A stretch of 64,000 nucleotides of DNA, from NCBI GenBank assembly GCA_963834425.1, contig CAWIBR010000008.1, positions 124,001 through 188,000 of the forward strand, in the 5' to 3' direction. This document shows positions 36,840 through 45,025 of this stretch, in pieces. Under the pieces are notes generated by a model. That model ran no database searches and was not told the DNA's origin. It saw only the letters and a program-made list of their open reading frames with translations. The stretch is from CAVURS01 sp963834425. GTDB lineage: Bacteria; Actinomycetota; Actinomycetes; Actinomycetales; CAVURS01. The position numbers and the translations under genes are program-made. How positions within the stretch are numbered: the first letter of the stretch is position 1; each line of letters opens with the position of its first letter.

Positions 36840-37892
36840 ATGACGAGCACCACCCCTCTGACCGACCATGACTCGAATGAGTCGTGGTTGCACTCGTGGT
36901 TGCAGTCCGTGCTGCCCGCTCGCGCGCAAACGGGTTCCGAAGCCGTGCGTCTGGGCCGCGGCCTGCTGCTGGTCACCGGCCTGGTCGTCGCCGCCGCGAT
37001 GCCCCTCCTGCGCCCGAGCCCGCAGGACCTGACCGTCGTCCTCGCCGTCAGCGCGGCCATGACCGGGTTGTTGCTGCTCAGCCTCTTCCTGCCCTGGCAC
37101 CGCTGGTCGGACCGGGCCACGCTGATCTTCCCGATCGCGGTGATGGTCGCCCTCGCCTGCGTCGGTCACTTCACCACGCGCCAGATCGGCAGCTGTTTCA
37201 CCGGCCTGTTCGTCCTCTGCTTCGCCTATCTGGGCGTGTGCGAGCGACCGCACGCGGCGTTCTGGGTGCTGCCGATCGCCCTCCCGTCGTACGTCTTGTC
37301 GATCAGCACCTGGGACACCTCGACCGTGATCCGGCTGACCGTCGCATCGGCCGTCTGGGCCTTGCTGGCCGAGCTGCTGGCTCACCTGATGCGTCGTCAG
37401 CACATGGTCGCCGAGATCCTGCAGGCCGCCTCCCGCACCGATGAGCTGACTCGTCTGGCCAACCGGCGCGACCTGGAGGCCCGCCTGTTGCGGGTGCGGA
37501 TCGGCGACACCGTCGTGATGTGCGACCTGGATCACTTCAAGCGGCTCAACGACACGTCCGGGCACGCAGCAGGCGACACGGTCCTGCGCGACTTCGGCGC
37601 GGTCCTGCTCGGCTCGTTGCGCGGCGACGACTATGCAGCGCGTTACGGCGGCGAGGAGTTCGTGCTGATCCTGGCCGAGACCGACGCCGTGCAGAGCATC
37701 GACGTACTGGCCCGGCTGCGCCGCCGCTGGGCCGAGACGCACCCGGAGATCACCTTCTCGGCCGGCTTCGCGACCTACACGGGCGAGCGCAGCATGCAAG
37801 CGGTCATCGAGGCGGCCGACCGAGCGATGTACGCCGCGAAGGCCTCGGGCCGGGACTGCTTCCGCGGCGCCGTGACCCACACCGCAGCCTGA
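36840..37892 (+). CDS. membrane-bound diguanylate cyclase (GGDEF)
   Basis: Makes cyclic di-GMP from two GTP. 350 residues from ATG 36840 (MTSTTPLTDHDSNESWLHSW). Six or so TM segments between about 40 and 185 (LLLVTGLVVAAAMPLL, TVVLAVSAAMTGLLLLSLFL, LIFPIAVMVALACVG, FTGLFVLCFAYLGV, FWVLPIALPSYVLSI, LTVASAVWALLAELLA). GGDEF domain: RTDELTRLANRRDLEARLL, VVMCDLDHFKRLNDTSGHAA, active site RYGGEEFVLIL. The inhibitory I-site RGDD sits exactly five residues before GGEEF, so feedback inhibition is likely. No ligand-binding domain apart from the membrane part. Next to the flagellar cluster, so control of motility is plausible. Confidence 0.93.
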   Translation: MTSTTPLTDHDSNESWLHSWLQSVLPARAQTGSEAVRLGRGLLLVTGLVVAAAMPLLRPSPQDLTVVLAVSAAMTGLLLLSLFLPWHRWSDRATLIFPIAVMVALACVGHFTTRQIGSCFTGLFVLCFAYLGVCERPHAAFWVLPIALPSYVLSISTWDTSTVIRLTVASAVWALLAELLAHLMRRQHMVAEILQAASRTDELTRLANRRDLEARLLRVRIGDTVVMCDLDHFKRLNDTSGHAAGDTVLRDFGAVLLGSLRGDDYAARYGGEEFVLILAETDAVQSIDVLARLRRRWAETHPEITFSAGFATYTGERSMQAVIEAADRAMYAAKASGRDCFRGAVTHTAA

Positions 37893-37961
37893 CGGAGTTG
37901 TCAGACTCCGCGTCCGCTTTTGGTGTCGCTCGGTCTGACCCGTCGGAGCGAGCCGGAGGGG

Positions 37962-38417
37962 TCAGCGGGCGCCGGCGAGCAGCGGAGCCCGTAGCGGCAG
38001 GTCGCCGTCGGCCTGCAGCGCCTGGACCGCCTGACGAGTCCGCGCGTTGACCAGGATCGGCGCGGCCAGGTTGGCCGTGGCATCGGCCAGCCCGCTGCCG
38101 GGGTTGACCACCAGCAACACCAGCGGCTGCTCCTCGGGGAGCAGCTCCAGCACCTCGCCGACCTCGTCGGCCACGTCGGTGCTGTAGTCAGGGAAGAACG
38201 GTCCCGGCGCCACGACCAGGAGCCGCAGGTCGGGGTCGGCGATCGAGCGCAACGCGAAGACGTGGGCGTCGTCATCGAGCGCGACGAGCACGCACCGAGA
38301 CAGTCCGGGCAGGCCCGGCACGTCCTCGACGAACGAGATGACCGGCAGGTCGTCCTCGGCCACTGCTCCTCCGGATGCCTCGGCGCTGCGCGCCGTGCGG
38401 TCGGCGAGCATGCTCAT
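37962..38417 (-). CDS. fliW: FliW, flagellar assembly factor
   Basis: 151 residues from ATG 38417. Core VISFVEDVPGLPGLSRCVLV, VFALRSIADPDLRLLVVAPG then PFFPDYSTDV, LLPEEQPLVLLVVNPGSGLA then DATANLAAPILVNARTRQAV match FliW (F.egLPG-like, L.SI.dp.l.F.v, N..aPi.iN). FliW binds flagellin and antagonises the translational repressor CsrA. No csrA follows it here, unlike in Firmicutes. Last gene of the leftward operon flgN-flgK-flgL-fliW, 7 bp after the flgL stop. Confidence 0.85.
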   Translation of the reverse strand: MSMLADRTARSAEASGGAVAEDDLPVISFVEDVPGLPGLSRCVLVALDDDAHVFALRSIADPDLRLLVVAPGPFFPDYSTDVADEVGEVLELLPEEQPLVLLVVNPGSGLADATANLAAPILVNARTRQAVQALQADGDLPLRAPLLAGAR

Positions 38418-38424
38418 TCGATGA

Positions 38425-39333
38425 TCACTGTAGGAAGTCCAGGAGCGATGGTTGCACGACCTTGGCCGTAGCCCCTAGCGCCGCCTGGTAGGCGACCTGC
38501 TGGCTCTGCAGCGCCACGATGGTCGACGGCATGTCGATGTCCTCGACGTCGGTGAGCCGCGTGGTCAGGTCCTGGACCCGGTTGGTGACCTGGGTCGAGC
38601 CGTCCTCGATCCGTTGCTGCCGCACGCCGACGTCGGTCTGCTGGGTCCGCACCGCCGTGGCCGACGCGTCGATCGCGTCCAGGTCGCCGGACAGGGCCGA
38701 CGGGTTGTTCTGCAAGTGGTCGATCACCGTGGCCAGCACGTTGAAGACCGAGCTGCTGCCGGAGCCGAAGGTCGCAGTGCCGCTGCTGTCGACGCGCACC
38801 GTGGTGCCGTCGGAGATCCGCCGTTGCACGGTGCCCGAGTCGCCGACGTACGACACGTCCGGCTGGCCGCCCACTGTCGAGGTCGAGCCGGTGGCGAACG
38901 CAGCCGACCCGGCCGTCGTGCCGCCGAAGACCGGCCGGCCGTTGTACTGCGTGTTGGCCAGGCTCAGCAGCTCGGACCGCAGCTGGGTCATCTCGGTCGC
39001 GACGGCCTGGTTGGAGCTCGCGTCGTTGCTGCCGGTCGAACTGGCCTGTACGACGAGGTCGCGCGCCCGGCCGAGCAGGCTGTTGACCGACGTCAGCGTG
39101 GTGTCGAGCGTCGTGAGCCAGGCGTCGCCGTCGGAGGCGTTGCGGGAGTACTGGTTGTTGCGGTCGATCTCGCCCTGGAGCGAGAGCGCGTCGACGGTGC
39201 CACTGGGGTCGTCGGAGGCCGTGTTGATCCGCTTGCCGGAGGACAACTGTTGTTGCAGGGTCGCACCGCGCTGAAGGCTGGCCTGCAGGTTGGCCAGCGT
39301 CATCGACGTGATCGAGCTGTTGGTGACTCTCAT
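38425..39333 (-). CDS. flgL: FlgL, hook-filament junction protein (HAP3)
   Basis: 302 residues from ATG 39333: MRVTNSSITSMTLANLQASL, QLSSGKRINTASDDPSGTVD, the flagellin-like N-terminal helices. C-terminal helices: VGVRQQRIEDGSTQVTNRVQDL, DIDMPSTIVALQSQQVAYQAAL. Forms the ring between hook and filament with FlgK. Frame unbroken; 2 bp after the flgK stop. Confidence 0.95.
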   Translation of the reverse strand: MRVTNSSITSMTLANLQASLQRGATLQQQLSSGKRINTASDDPSGTVDALSLQGEIDRNNQYSRNASDGDAWLTTLDTTLTSVNSLLGRARDLVVQASSTGSNDASSNQAVATEMTQLRSELLSLANTQYNGRPVFGGTTAGSAAFATGSTSTVGGQPDVSYVGDSGTVQRRISDGTTVRVDSSGTATFGSGSSSVFNVLATVIDHLQNNPSALSGDLDAIDASATAVRTQQTDVGVRQQRIEDGSTQVTNRVQDLTTRLTDVEDIDMPSTIVALQSQQVAYQAALGATAKVVQPSLLDFLQ

Positions 39334-39335
39334 GG

Positions 39336-40745
39336 TCAGCCTCTCCCCGCCACGCCGGTGTGGTTGATCAGCGTGTCCAGGTCCTCGTCGATCGTGGTCA
39401 GCACCCGCGACGCGCCCTGGTAGGCCCGCTGGAAGGTCAGCATGTTGGTGAGCTCCTCGTCCAGGCTCACGCCGGAGGCGGAGTCGCGGTCGGTGTCGGA
39501 GTTCGTGGCGACGGTGGTGGCCGTCGTGGCCTGGGTCGTGGCCCGGGCCGAGGCGACGCCGACGTTCGCGACCGCCGTCTTCCAGGCGTTGTCGGCGCCC
39601 GTCGTCGAGGTCGCGATCTGCGCGATCTGGTCGGCCAGGCTGCCGTCGAGGTTGGCACTGCCGGCCAGGACCGCGGAGGCCACCTTGCGCGGGTCGGTGA
39701 TGGCGACCGAGATGTTGGCCGCGGTCACCGTCGCGCTGCCGTCCGCCGTACTGAAGAAGTCGGTAGCCGGGTTGCCGTCCAGGTCCATCCCGGTGTCGTG
39801 CACCGCGTTGACCGAGCTGGCGAGAGTGGCTGCGACGTTGTCGTACGCCGCGAGCGTGCCCGGGATCGTGGTGTTCAGCGCCTGCAGCGAGGCGGCCAGG
39901 CGGCCACCGCTGACGCTGGCCGGACCGCCTCCGGCCCAGCTGAACGAGACCGGCGTGCCGGCGACCTGGCTCTCGCCGGTCGCGCCGCCGAGGACGAGCT
40001 GCTCGGCGTGCGGGCCGTGGACGAGCGGGCTGCCGCCGACCATCACATCGACGCTGCCGTCGGCGTTGGCCCGCGAGGTCGCGCCGGTGAGCTCGGACAG
40101 GTGCAGCACCAACGCATCCCGCTGGTCGGCCAGCTCGTTGACCTGGCCTCCGGTCAGCTGGGCCGAGACGATCTGCTGGTTCAGGGCGGCCACCGACTGG
40201 GCGGTCGTGTTGACGTCGCTGACGAGCGAGGCCGCCTGGTCGTGCTGGCTCGACCAGTACGCCGTGAGCTGCTGGGCCGAGGAGTTCAGCGTGCCGGTCA
40301 CCGTCTGCGCCTTGGCCAGCAGGGCCGCGCGGGTCGAGGTGTCGCCGGGGTTGTTGGCCACGTCGTGCCACGCCGACCAGTAGGCGGTCAGCTGGCTGGA
40401 CAGGCCGTTGTCGCTCGGCTCGTTCACGACCTGCTCGATGGCCGACATGGTCGTCGACACGTCATTGAGGTTGGCCTGGTTGGCATGCGCCGTCCGCTGC
40501 CGGGCATCGGTCAGCGCATCCGCGAGCCGGGCCACGTCAGTGACCATCACGCCGTTGCCCGGCGCCTCGGCGTTGGAGTAGAGCCCGGCCCGGCCGACGC
40601 TCGAGATCTCCTGCAGGTCGGCCCGCTGGCGGGTGTAGCCAGGGGTGTCGACGTTCGCGATGTTCTGACCGGTGACGTCGAGCGCCTGGCGCTGGGCCAT
40701 CAAGGCGTTGACCGCGGTGGAGATCCCGCCGAAGGTGCTGCTCAT
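39336..40745 (-). CDS. flgK: FlgK, hook-filament junction protein (HAP1)
   Basis: 469 residues from ATG 40745: MSSTFGGISTAVNALMAQRQ, ALDVTGQNIANVDTPGYTRQ, the rod/hook family N-terminal signature. The middle is Ser/Thr/Ala-rich, and the end GVSLDEELTNMLTFQRAYQG, ASRVLTTIDEDLDTLINHTG is the conserved C-terminal helix. Secreted through the flagellar export apparatus without a signal peptide. Frame unbroken. Ends 2 bp before flgL. Confidence 0.96.
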   Translation of the reverse strand: MSSTFGGISTAVNALMAQRQALDVTGQNIANVDTPGYTRQRADLQEISSVGRAGLYSNAEAPGNGVMVTDVARLADALTDARQRTAHANQANLNDVSTTMSAIEQVVNEPSDNGLSSQLTAYWSAWHDVANNPGDTSTRAALLAKAQTVTGTLNSSAQQLTAYWSSQHDQAASLVSDVNTTAQSVAALNQQIVSAQLTGGQVNELADQRDALVLHLSELTGATSRANADGSVDVMVGGSPLVHGPHAEQLVLGGATGESQVAGTPVSFSWAGGGPASVSGGRLAASLQALNTTIPGTLAAYDNVAATLASSVNAVHDTGMDLDGNPATDFFSTADGSATVTAANISVAITDPRKVASAVLAGSANLDGSLADQIAQIATSTTGADNAWKTAVANVGVASARATTQATTATTVATNSDTDRDSASGVSLDEELTNMLTFQRAYQGASRVLTTIDEDLDTLINHTGVAGRG

Positions 40746-40752
40746 CGCCGGC

Positions 40753-41232
40753 TCACAGGGCCTGGTCGACGACGCGGGGTGCGGCGGTCTCGGTCAGCCG
40801 GCCCTGCCGGCCGTAGGTCCCGACCGACTGCTCGAGACCGAGCAACGCCTCCCGGGTGGCCCGGGCGCCGGCGGCGAGCAGGTCACGGTTGGCCTCGGCC
40901 ATCGCGCTGATCTCGGCGGTCAGGGCCAGGAAGGCCTGGCGGTGGGCCCGCAACAGGTCCGGCCACGGCTCGGGCGCGCGGGAGGCCAGCGTGGTCAGAC
41001 TCGGCGCCGACCCGACGCCGATCACGGCGGCGAGGGCCTCCACGGTCAGGGCCCGATGCAGCTCCTGCTCCCGGATCTCGGCGAGCACCACCTCGACCTC
41101 GCGGGTCGCGTGGGCCAGCCAACGGGTGCGGCCGCTGGCGAGCACGAGCTGCTCCTCCTCGATCTTGAAGAGCAACAGCTCGAGGAGCTCGCGCTCCTTC
41201 CACAGCAGGGTGGAGAGGTCCTCCCAGCTCAT
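40753..41232 (-). CDS. flgN: FlgN-like export chaperone
   Basis: 159 residues from ATG 41232, preceded by GGAGGAGGA. MSWEDLSTLLWKERELLELL, LFKIEEEQLVLASGRTRWLA then HATREVEVVLAEIREQELHR, long amphipathic helices typical of FlgN, which keeps FlgK and FlgL unfolded for export. First gene of the leftward operon, 7 bp before flgK, with a FliA-like promoter at 41391-41414 on its strand. Confidence 0.85.
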   Translation of the reverse strand: MSWEDLSTLLWKERELLELLLFKIEEEQLVLASGRTRWLAHATREVEVVLAEIREQELHRALTVEALAAVIGVGSAPSLTTLASRAPEPWPDLLRAHRQAFLALTAEISAMAEANRDLLAAGARATREALLGLEQSVGTYGRQGRLTETAAPRVVDQAL

Positions 41233-41244
41233 CGGTCCTCCTCC

Positions 41245-41293
41245 AGGCCACCACTGGCCACCGCTGGCCACCAACTGGCCAATCAACTGGCCA
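41245..41293. repeat. phased (A/T)GGCCA hexamers in the flgN leader
   Basis: AGGCCA at 41245 and TGGCCA at 41255, 41265, 41276 and 41288: five hexamers 10, 10, 11 and 12 bp apart, about one DNA turn each, lying between the promoter and the start of flgN. They could be a row of sites on one DNA face or a slippage repeat. The remaining bases up to 41450 hold the palindrome and promoter described separately. Confidence 0.7.
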
Positions 41294-41324
41294 ACAGACT
41301 CGCCAACCAGACACGCGACCAAAC

Positions 41325-41342
41325 ATCACGTGTCCATGTGAT
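41325..41342. promoter_or_regulatory. 18-bp imperfect palindrome between divergent flgN and fliA
   Basis: ATCACGTGTCCATGTGAT, with seven of nine positions paired across the centre. It lies about 50 bp downstream of the leftward promoter -10 and about 110 bp upstream of fliA. Candidate operator for a flagellar regulator; identity unknown. Confidence 0.45.
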
Positions 41343-41390
41343 CGGCTCCGCGACCGCCGACCTGAGCGGTTCCGCGCGTTGTCCGGAGTT

Positions 41391-41414
41391 TTTTCGGCCG
41401 TTCGCGGCTGGTGA
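41391..41414 (-). promoter_or_regulatory. FliA-like promoter for flgN-flgK-flgL-fliW
   Basis: On the minus strand TCAC (41414-41411), 12 bases, then GCCGAAAA (41398-41391). The same TCAC-N12-GCCGAAAA arrangement stands before flagellin at 42514-42537. The -10 GCCGAWAA type is that of sigma28/FliA/WhiG. The transcript would carry a leader of about 150 nt containing the phased GGCCA repeat. Confidence 0.65.
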
Positions 41415-41450
41415 CTTCAGGTCCCGGACGATCACGCCGAGCAACCATCC

Positions 41451-42470
41451 ATGGTGTTCAGACCCCTCATTCGTGCGGGAGAGCCGCTCGAAGACGTCAC
41501 TGTCAGTGACGAGTCGGGGCACTCCGCACCAAACCAGACAACCGAGGAACGGATCCGGCAGGCGATGCCGCTGGTGGGCTACGTGGTCACCGAGCTGCTG
41601 GCCCGGCTGCCCGCCCACATCCGCCGCGAGGACCTCGAGTCGGCCGGCTACGAAGCCCTGGTCCGGTGCGCCCGCAGCTACGACGAGAGCGTCGGCACGA
41701 CCTTCGCCCAGTACGCGCGGATCCGGGTGCGCGGCGCCGTCGTCGACGAGCTGCGCTCCGCCGACTGGGCCAGCCGCGGCACGCGGCGGGCCGAGCGCGC
41801 CTTGTCCGGAGCCGAGGAGCGGCTGACCCAGCAGCTCGGCCGCCACCCCAGCGCCGCCGAGGTCGCGGCCGAGGTCGGCAGCGACGGCACCGAGATGCTG
41901 CGCACCCGCGAGCGGGTCCAACGAGCCGCCGTCCTCTCTCTCAATGCCGTCGTCGGCGACAACGACGTGGACCTGGCCACGGGCCTGGCCGCCACCGAGA
42001 TCGGCCACGAGGAGCGGATCGTCGCCGAGGAGCGGACCCAGACCCTGTACGCCGCGGTCGAGGCCCTGCCCGAGCGGCTCCGCATCGTCATCCAGGGCTA
42101 CTTCCTGGGCGAGCGGCCGATGGCCGAGATCGCCCGCGAGCTGGGGGTCAGCGAGTCCCGGATCTCCCAGATGCGCGCCCAGGCCCTCGAGCTCCTGCGC
42201 GAGGGGATGGCCCGCGCCCTGGACGACACGGACCCCAGCGATCCCCACGACGTCGCCGCTGCGGCCGCCCGGATCCCCGACGCGGCCCAGGTGGCTGCCG
42301 CCGGCGTCGCCGCGCGCCGCCGCGAGGAGTACTACGCGCGGGTCGCCGCCCTGGCCGGCACGACCGGTCGACGCGACTCGGTCACCGCCCGGTCGTTCGC
42401 CGAGCCCACGGTGCCGGCCACGCCGGCCGGCCACGGCCAGCACCCGTCGTACCTGTCGGCCCTGGCATGA
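41451..42470 (+). CDS. fliA: FliA/WhiG-type sigma factor (sigma28)
   Basis: 339 residues from ATG 41451. Region 2: MPLVGYVVTELLARLPAHIR, LESAGYEALVRCARSYDESV then GTTFAQYARIRVRGAVVDEL and RSADWASRGTRR, the FliA signature. Region 3: GAEERLTQQLGRHPSAAEVA. Region 4: ALPERLRIVIQGYFLGERPM then AEIARELGVSESRISQMRAQ. About 90 extra C-terminal residues after region 4 (from ALDDTDPSDPHDV) are alanine-rich and not part of the standard sigma28; function unknown. Frame unbroken. Likely directs flagellin and flgN-operon transcription from the matching promoters nearby. Confidence 0.93.
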   Translation: MVFRPLIRAGEPLEDVTVSDESGHSAPNQTTEERIRQAMPLVGYVVTELLARLPAHIRREDLESAGYEALVRCARSYDESVGTTFAQYARIRVRGAVVDELRSADWASRGTRRAERALSGAEERLTQQLGRHPSAAEVAAEVGSDGTEMLRTRERVQRAAVLSLNAVVGDNDVDLATGLAATEIGHEERIVAEERTQTLYAAVEALPERLRIVIQGYFLGERPMAEIARELGVSESRISQMRAQALELLREGMARALDDTDPSDPHDVAAAAARIPDAAQVAAAGVAARRREEYYARVAALAGTTGRRDSVTARSFAEPTVPATPAGHGQHPSYLSALA

Positions 42471-42513
42471 GCCGCATGGGGATTCGCACTGCTCGGTTGT
42501 CCGGCCCGGCGGT

Positions 42514-42537
42514 TCACCCGTTTGCCTCGGCCGAAAA
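42514..42537 (+). promoter_or_regulatory. FliA-like promoter for flagellin
   Basis: TCAC (42514-42517), 12 bases, GCCGAAAA (42530-42537), identical in pattern to the promoter at 41391-41414. Predicted transcript start near 42544, giving a leader of about 78 nt. Confidence 0.68.
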
Positions 42538-42580
42538 CCTCAGCCCGACGCCGGACCAGACGATCAGTCGTCCGGCAGCC

Positions 42581-42611
42581 CACGGACGGGCGTCAGTACA
42601 CAGTTCACGGA
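42581..42611 (+). promoter_or_regulatory. two CACGGA motifs in the flagellin leader, candidate CsrA sites
   Basis: CACGGA at 42581-42586 and again at 42606-42611; the second runs into the ribosome binding site GGAGGAG (42609-42615). A 7-bp hairpin (42550-42556 with 42570-42576) precedes the first. CsrA recognises ANGGA and in Bacillus represses hag at such a pair; fliW is present here at 37962, but csrA itself is not in the window. Confidence 0.4.
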
Positions 42612-42621
42612 GGAGCACATC

Positions 42622-43486
42622 ATGAGTCTTCGCATCAACTCGAACGTCTCGGCAATGAACGCGTACCGGAACCTCTCGGTCTCCGACAACGCGATGTCCA
42701 GCTCGCTGGAGAAGCTGTCCAGCGGTCTTCGGATCAACCAGGCGGCCGACGACGCAGCCGGCCTGTCCATCTCGGACGGCCTGGAGTCGCAGATCGGTGG
42801 CCTGACCGTCGCCGTGCGCAACGCCCAGGACGGCATCAACGTCGTGCAGACCGCGGACGGCGCGCTGAACGAGTCGACCGCCATCCTGCAGCGCATGCGG
42901 GACCTGGCCGTCCAGGCCAGCAACACCGGTTCGCAGGACTCCAACGCGCAGGCCGCCGCCAACACCGAGGTCACCCAGCTGAAGGCCGAGCTCGACCGGA
43001 TCGCCAACACCACGGCGTTCGGTGGCAAGCAGCTGCTCGACGGCACCTACAACGGCACGTTCCAGGTCGGCGCCAACAACAACGCCAACGACCAGATCAC
43101 GGTGGACCTGTCGACGGCCAACACGACCCTGTTCGGTACCGGCTCGACGGTGACCGGCTTCGACATGCACCAGGCTGGGCGTCAACGCGGTCGACCTGAC
43201 CACCGCCCCGCAGGCCGCGATCGACAGCATCGACACTGCGATCAAGGGCATCTCGACCGCCCGGGCGACCATGGGTGCTTACCAGAACCGGTTCCAGCAC
43301 ACGGTCAACAACCTCAACGTCGCGGTGGAGAACCTGACCGCGTCGGACAGCCAGATCCGCGACGTGGACATGGCTTCGGAGATGACCAACTTCACGAAGA
43401 ACCAGATCCTGGTCCAGGCCGGCACGGCGATGCTCGCGCAGGCCAACCAGACCCCGCAGAACGTGCTCTCCCTGCTGAAGGGCTGA
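42622..43486 (+). CDS. fliC: flagellin (one frameshift)
   Basis: Filament subunit. ATG 42622 with ACGGAGGAG upstream: MSLRINSNVSAMNAYRNLSV, LEKLSSGLRINQAADDAAGL, DGINVVQTADGALNESTAIL, the conserved D0/D1 helices, then a short variable part (FQVGANNNANDQITVDLST). One extra G near 43173 breaks the frame after FDMHQ; reading on gives LGVNAVDLTTAPQAAIDSID, MGAYQNRFQHTVNNLNVAVE, FTKNQILVQAGTAMLAQANQ and the end NVLSLLKG at 43486. About 287 residues, a compact flagellin without a D2/D3 domain. 865 nt = 3n+1, so a single insertion explains it. Confidence 0.95.
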
Positions 43487-43515
43487 GCGAACGCGGGACC
43501 GCAGTAACACCGGCT

Positions 43516-43557
43516 CTGCCGGTCCCGGGTTGGGATTGACCCGCCCGGGACCGGCAG
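43516..43557 (+). terminator. hairpin terminator after flagellin
   Basis: CTGCCGGTCCCGGG (43516-43529) pairs perfectly with CCCGGGACCGGCAG (43544-43557), 14-bp stem, 14-base loop, starting 30 bp past the flagellin stop. It would isolate the strongly expressed flagellin transcript from fliD. The rest of the gap to 43628 shows no promoter I can name, apart from a good ribosome binding site (GTGAGGAGGA) before fliD. Confidence 0.75.
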
Positions 43558-43628
43558 CACCAGTGAGCCGGACCAGCACGTAGAGCTGGACACAGCAACG
43601 GATCGACCGCACGCGTGAGGAGGACGGG

Positions 43629-45025
43629 ATGACGAGCACGTCGCCACTGACCAGTGTCAGCGGGTTGATCAGCGGGCTGGACACCAGCAGCATCATCACC
43701 CAGCTGATGCAGATCGAGGCCGAGCCGCAGACCGCCCTGAAGACCACGCTGACCAACACGCAGTCGGCCATCACGTCCTACCAGGACCTCAACACCAAGT
43801 TCCAGTCGCTGCTCACCGCGGCGCAGAACCTCACGAACCCCAGCCACCTGGGGCGCCCGGACCGCCACCTCGAGCGACAGCTCGGTCGCGGCGTCGGCCA
43901 CCGCGAGTGCGCTCACCGGCTCGGTGACCTTCACGGTCAACCAGCTCGCCACGGCCCAGTCGCTGATCAGCACCACCTCGACGTCGTCGCTGACCGACAC
44001 CTCGACCTTCAGCCTGACCGGCGGGTCGTTCTCGATCACCGGCGCCGACGGCACGGCCACCACGATCACCCCGGCCGACGGCTCGCTGCAGTCGGTCGTC
44101 TCGGCCGATCAACAGCTCCGACCGCCGGTGTCCGCGCCGCCGCCGTACAGGTCGCGCCCGGGCAGTACCGGTTGCAGCTCACCGGCGGCCAGCACCGGGC
44201 TCGGCCTCGACCTTCACCGTCAACGGGCTGGACGGTCTGGGCGGCACCACCGTCGTCGCTGATGCGCAGGACGCGAGCATCCACGTGGGCTCCGCGACCC
44301 AGGGCTTCGACGTCACCTCGTCGACGAACACCTTCAACGGCGTCTCGCCCGGCCTGACCTTCACCGTCTCCCAGACCGGCGTCACCTCGACGGTCAGCAT
44401 CGGCAACGACGCCAACAGCATCTCCACCTCGGTCAAGGCTCTGGTCGACGCGGCCAACGCCGTGCTCGCCGACATCACGTCGCAGACCGCCCAGGGCACG
44501 CTGTCCTCGGACGGGACGACCCGCACCGGGCAGGGCGCGCTCGCCACCGACACGACGGTCAAGAACCTCACCTCGTCGGTGTTGCAGGCCGTCACGAGTG
44601 CCGTCGGCGGCGTCTCGGCGGCCAAGTTCGGCATCCAGAGCACCCAGGACGGCACCCTCACCTTCGACGCCGACACCTTCAACGCGGCGTACGCCGCTGA
44701 CCCGGCCGGCGCGCAGGCGCTGATCGCGCCGGTCAACGGAACCGGTGTGGCGCAACGGCTTGCGGCGGTCGCGACGCAGGCGTCGGACCCGGTCACCGGG
44801 TCCATCACGAGCTCGATCGCGAGCCAGAACAGCACGGTCACCCGGCTCAACGACGAGATCTCGGACTGGGACACCCGCCTGGCCGCGCGCCAGCAGACCC
44901 TGACCAACCAGTTCACCGCGATGGAGGTGGCCCTGCAGAAGCTGCAGAGCCAGTCGCAGTGGCTCTCCAGCCAGCTCGGCGGCCTGAGCTCCTCCTCGTC
45001 GTCCTCGAAGTCGAGCAGCTCGTGA
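43629..45025 (+). CDS. fliD: FliD, filament cap protein (several frameshifts)
   Basis: ATG 43629 after GAGGAGGACGGG: MTSTSPLTSVSGLISGLDTS, SIITQLMQIEAEPQTALKTT, the FliD N-terminal motif. One extra A near 43842 and four extra bases between 44104 and 44210 split it. Joined pieces: SVTFTVNQLATAQSLISTTS, FTVNGLDGLGGTTVVADAQD, SSTNTFNGVSPGLTFTVSQT, ALATDTTVKNLTSSVLQAVT, and the C-terminal coiled helix LNDEISDWDTRLAARQQTLT, LQKLQSQSQWLSSQLGGLSS followed by a serine-only tail. About 464 residues. The stop overlaps fliS (GTGA). Confidence 0.93.

Noticed and set aside
39360..40910. 516-codon open frame opposite flgK
   Set aside because: Antisense shadow of the unmistakable flgK gene; Arg/Gly-rich with no family features.
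43160..43190. Programmed ribosomal frameshift in flagellin
   Set aside because: No slippery heptamer or downstream structure, and the same kind of +1 change occurs in many unrelated genes here, so sequence error is simpler.
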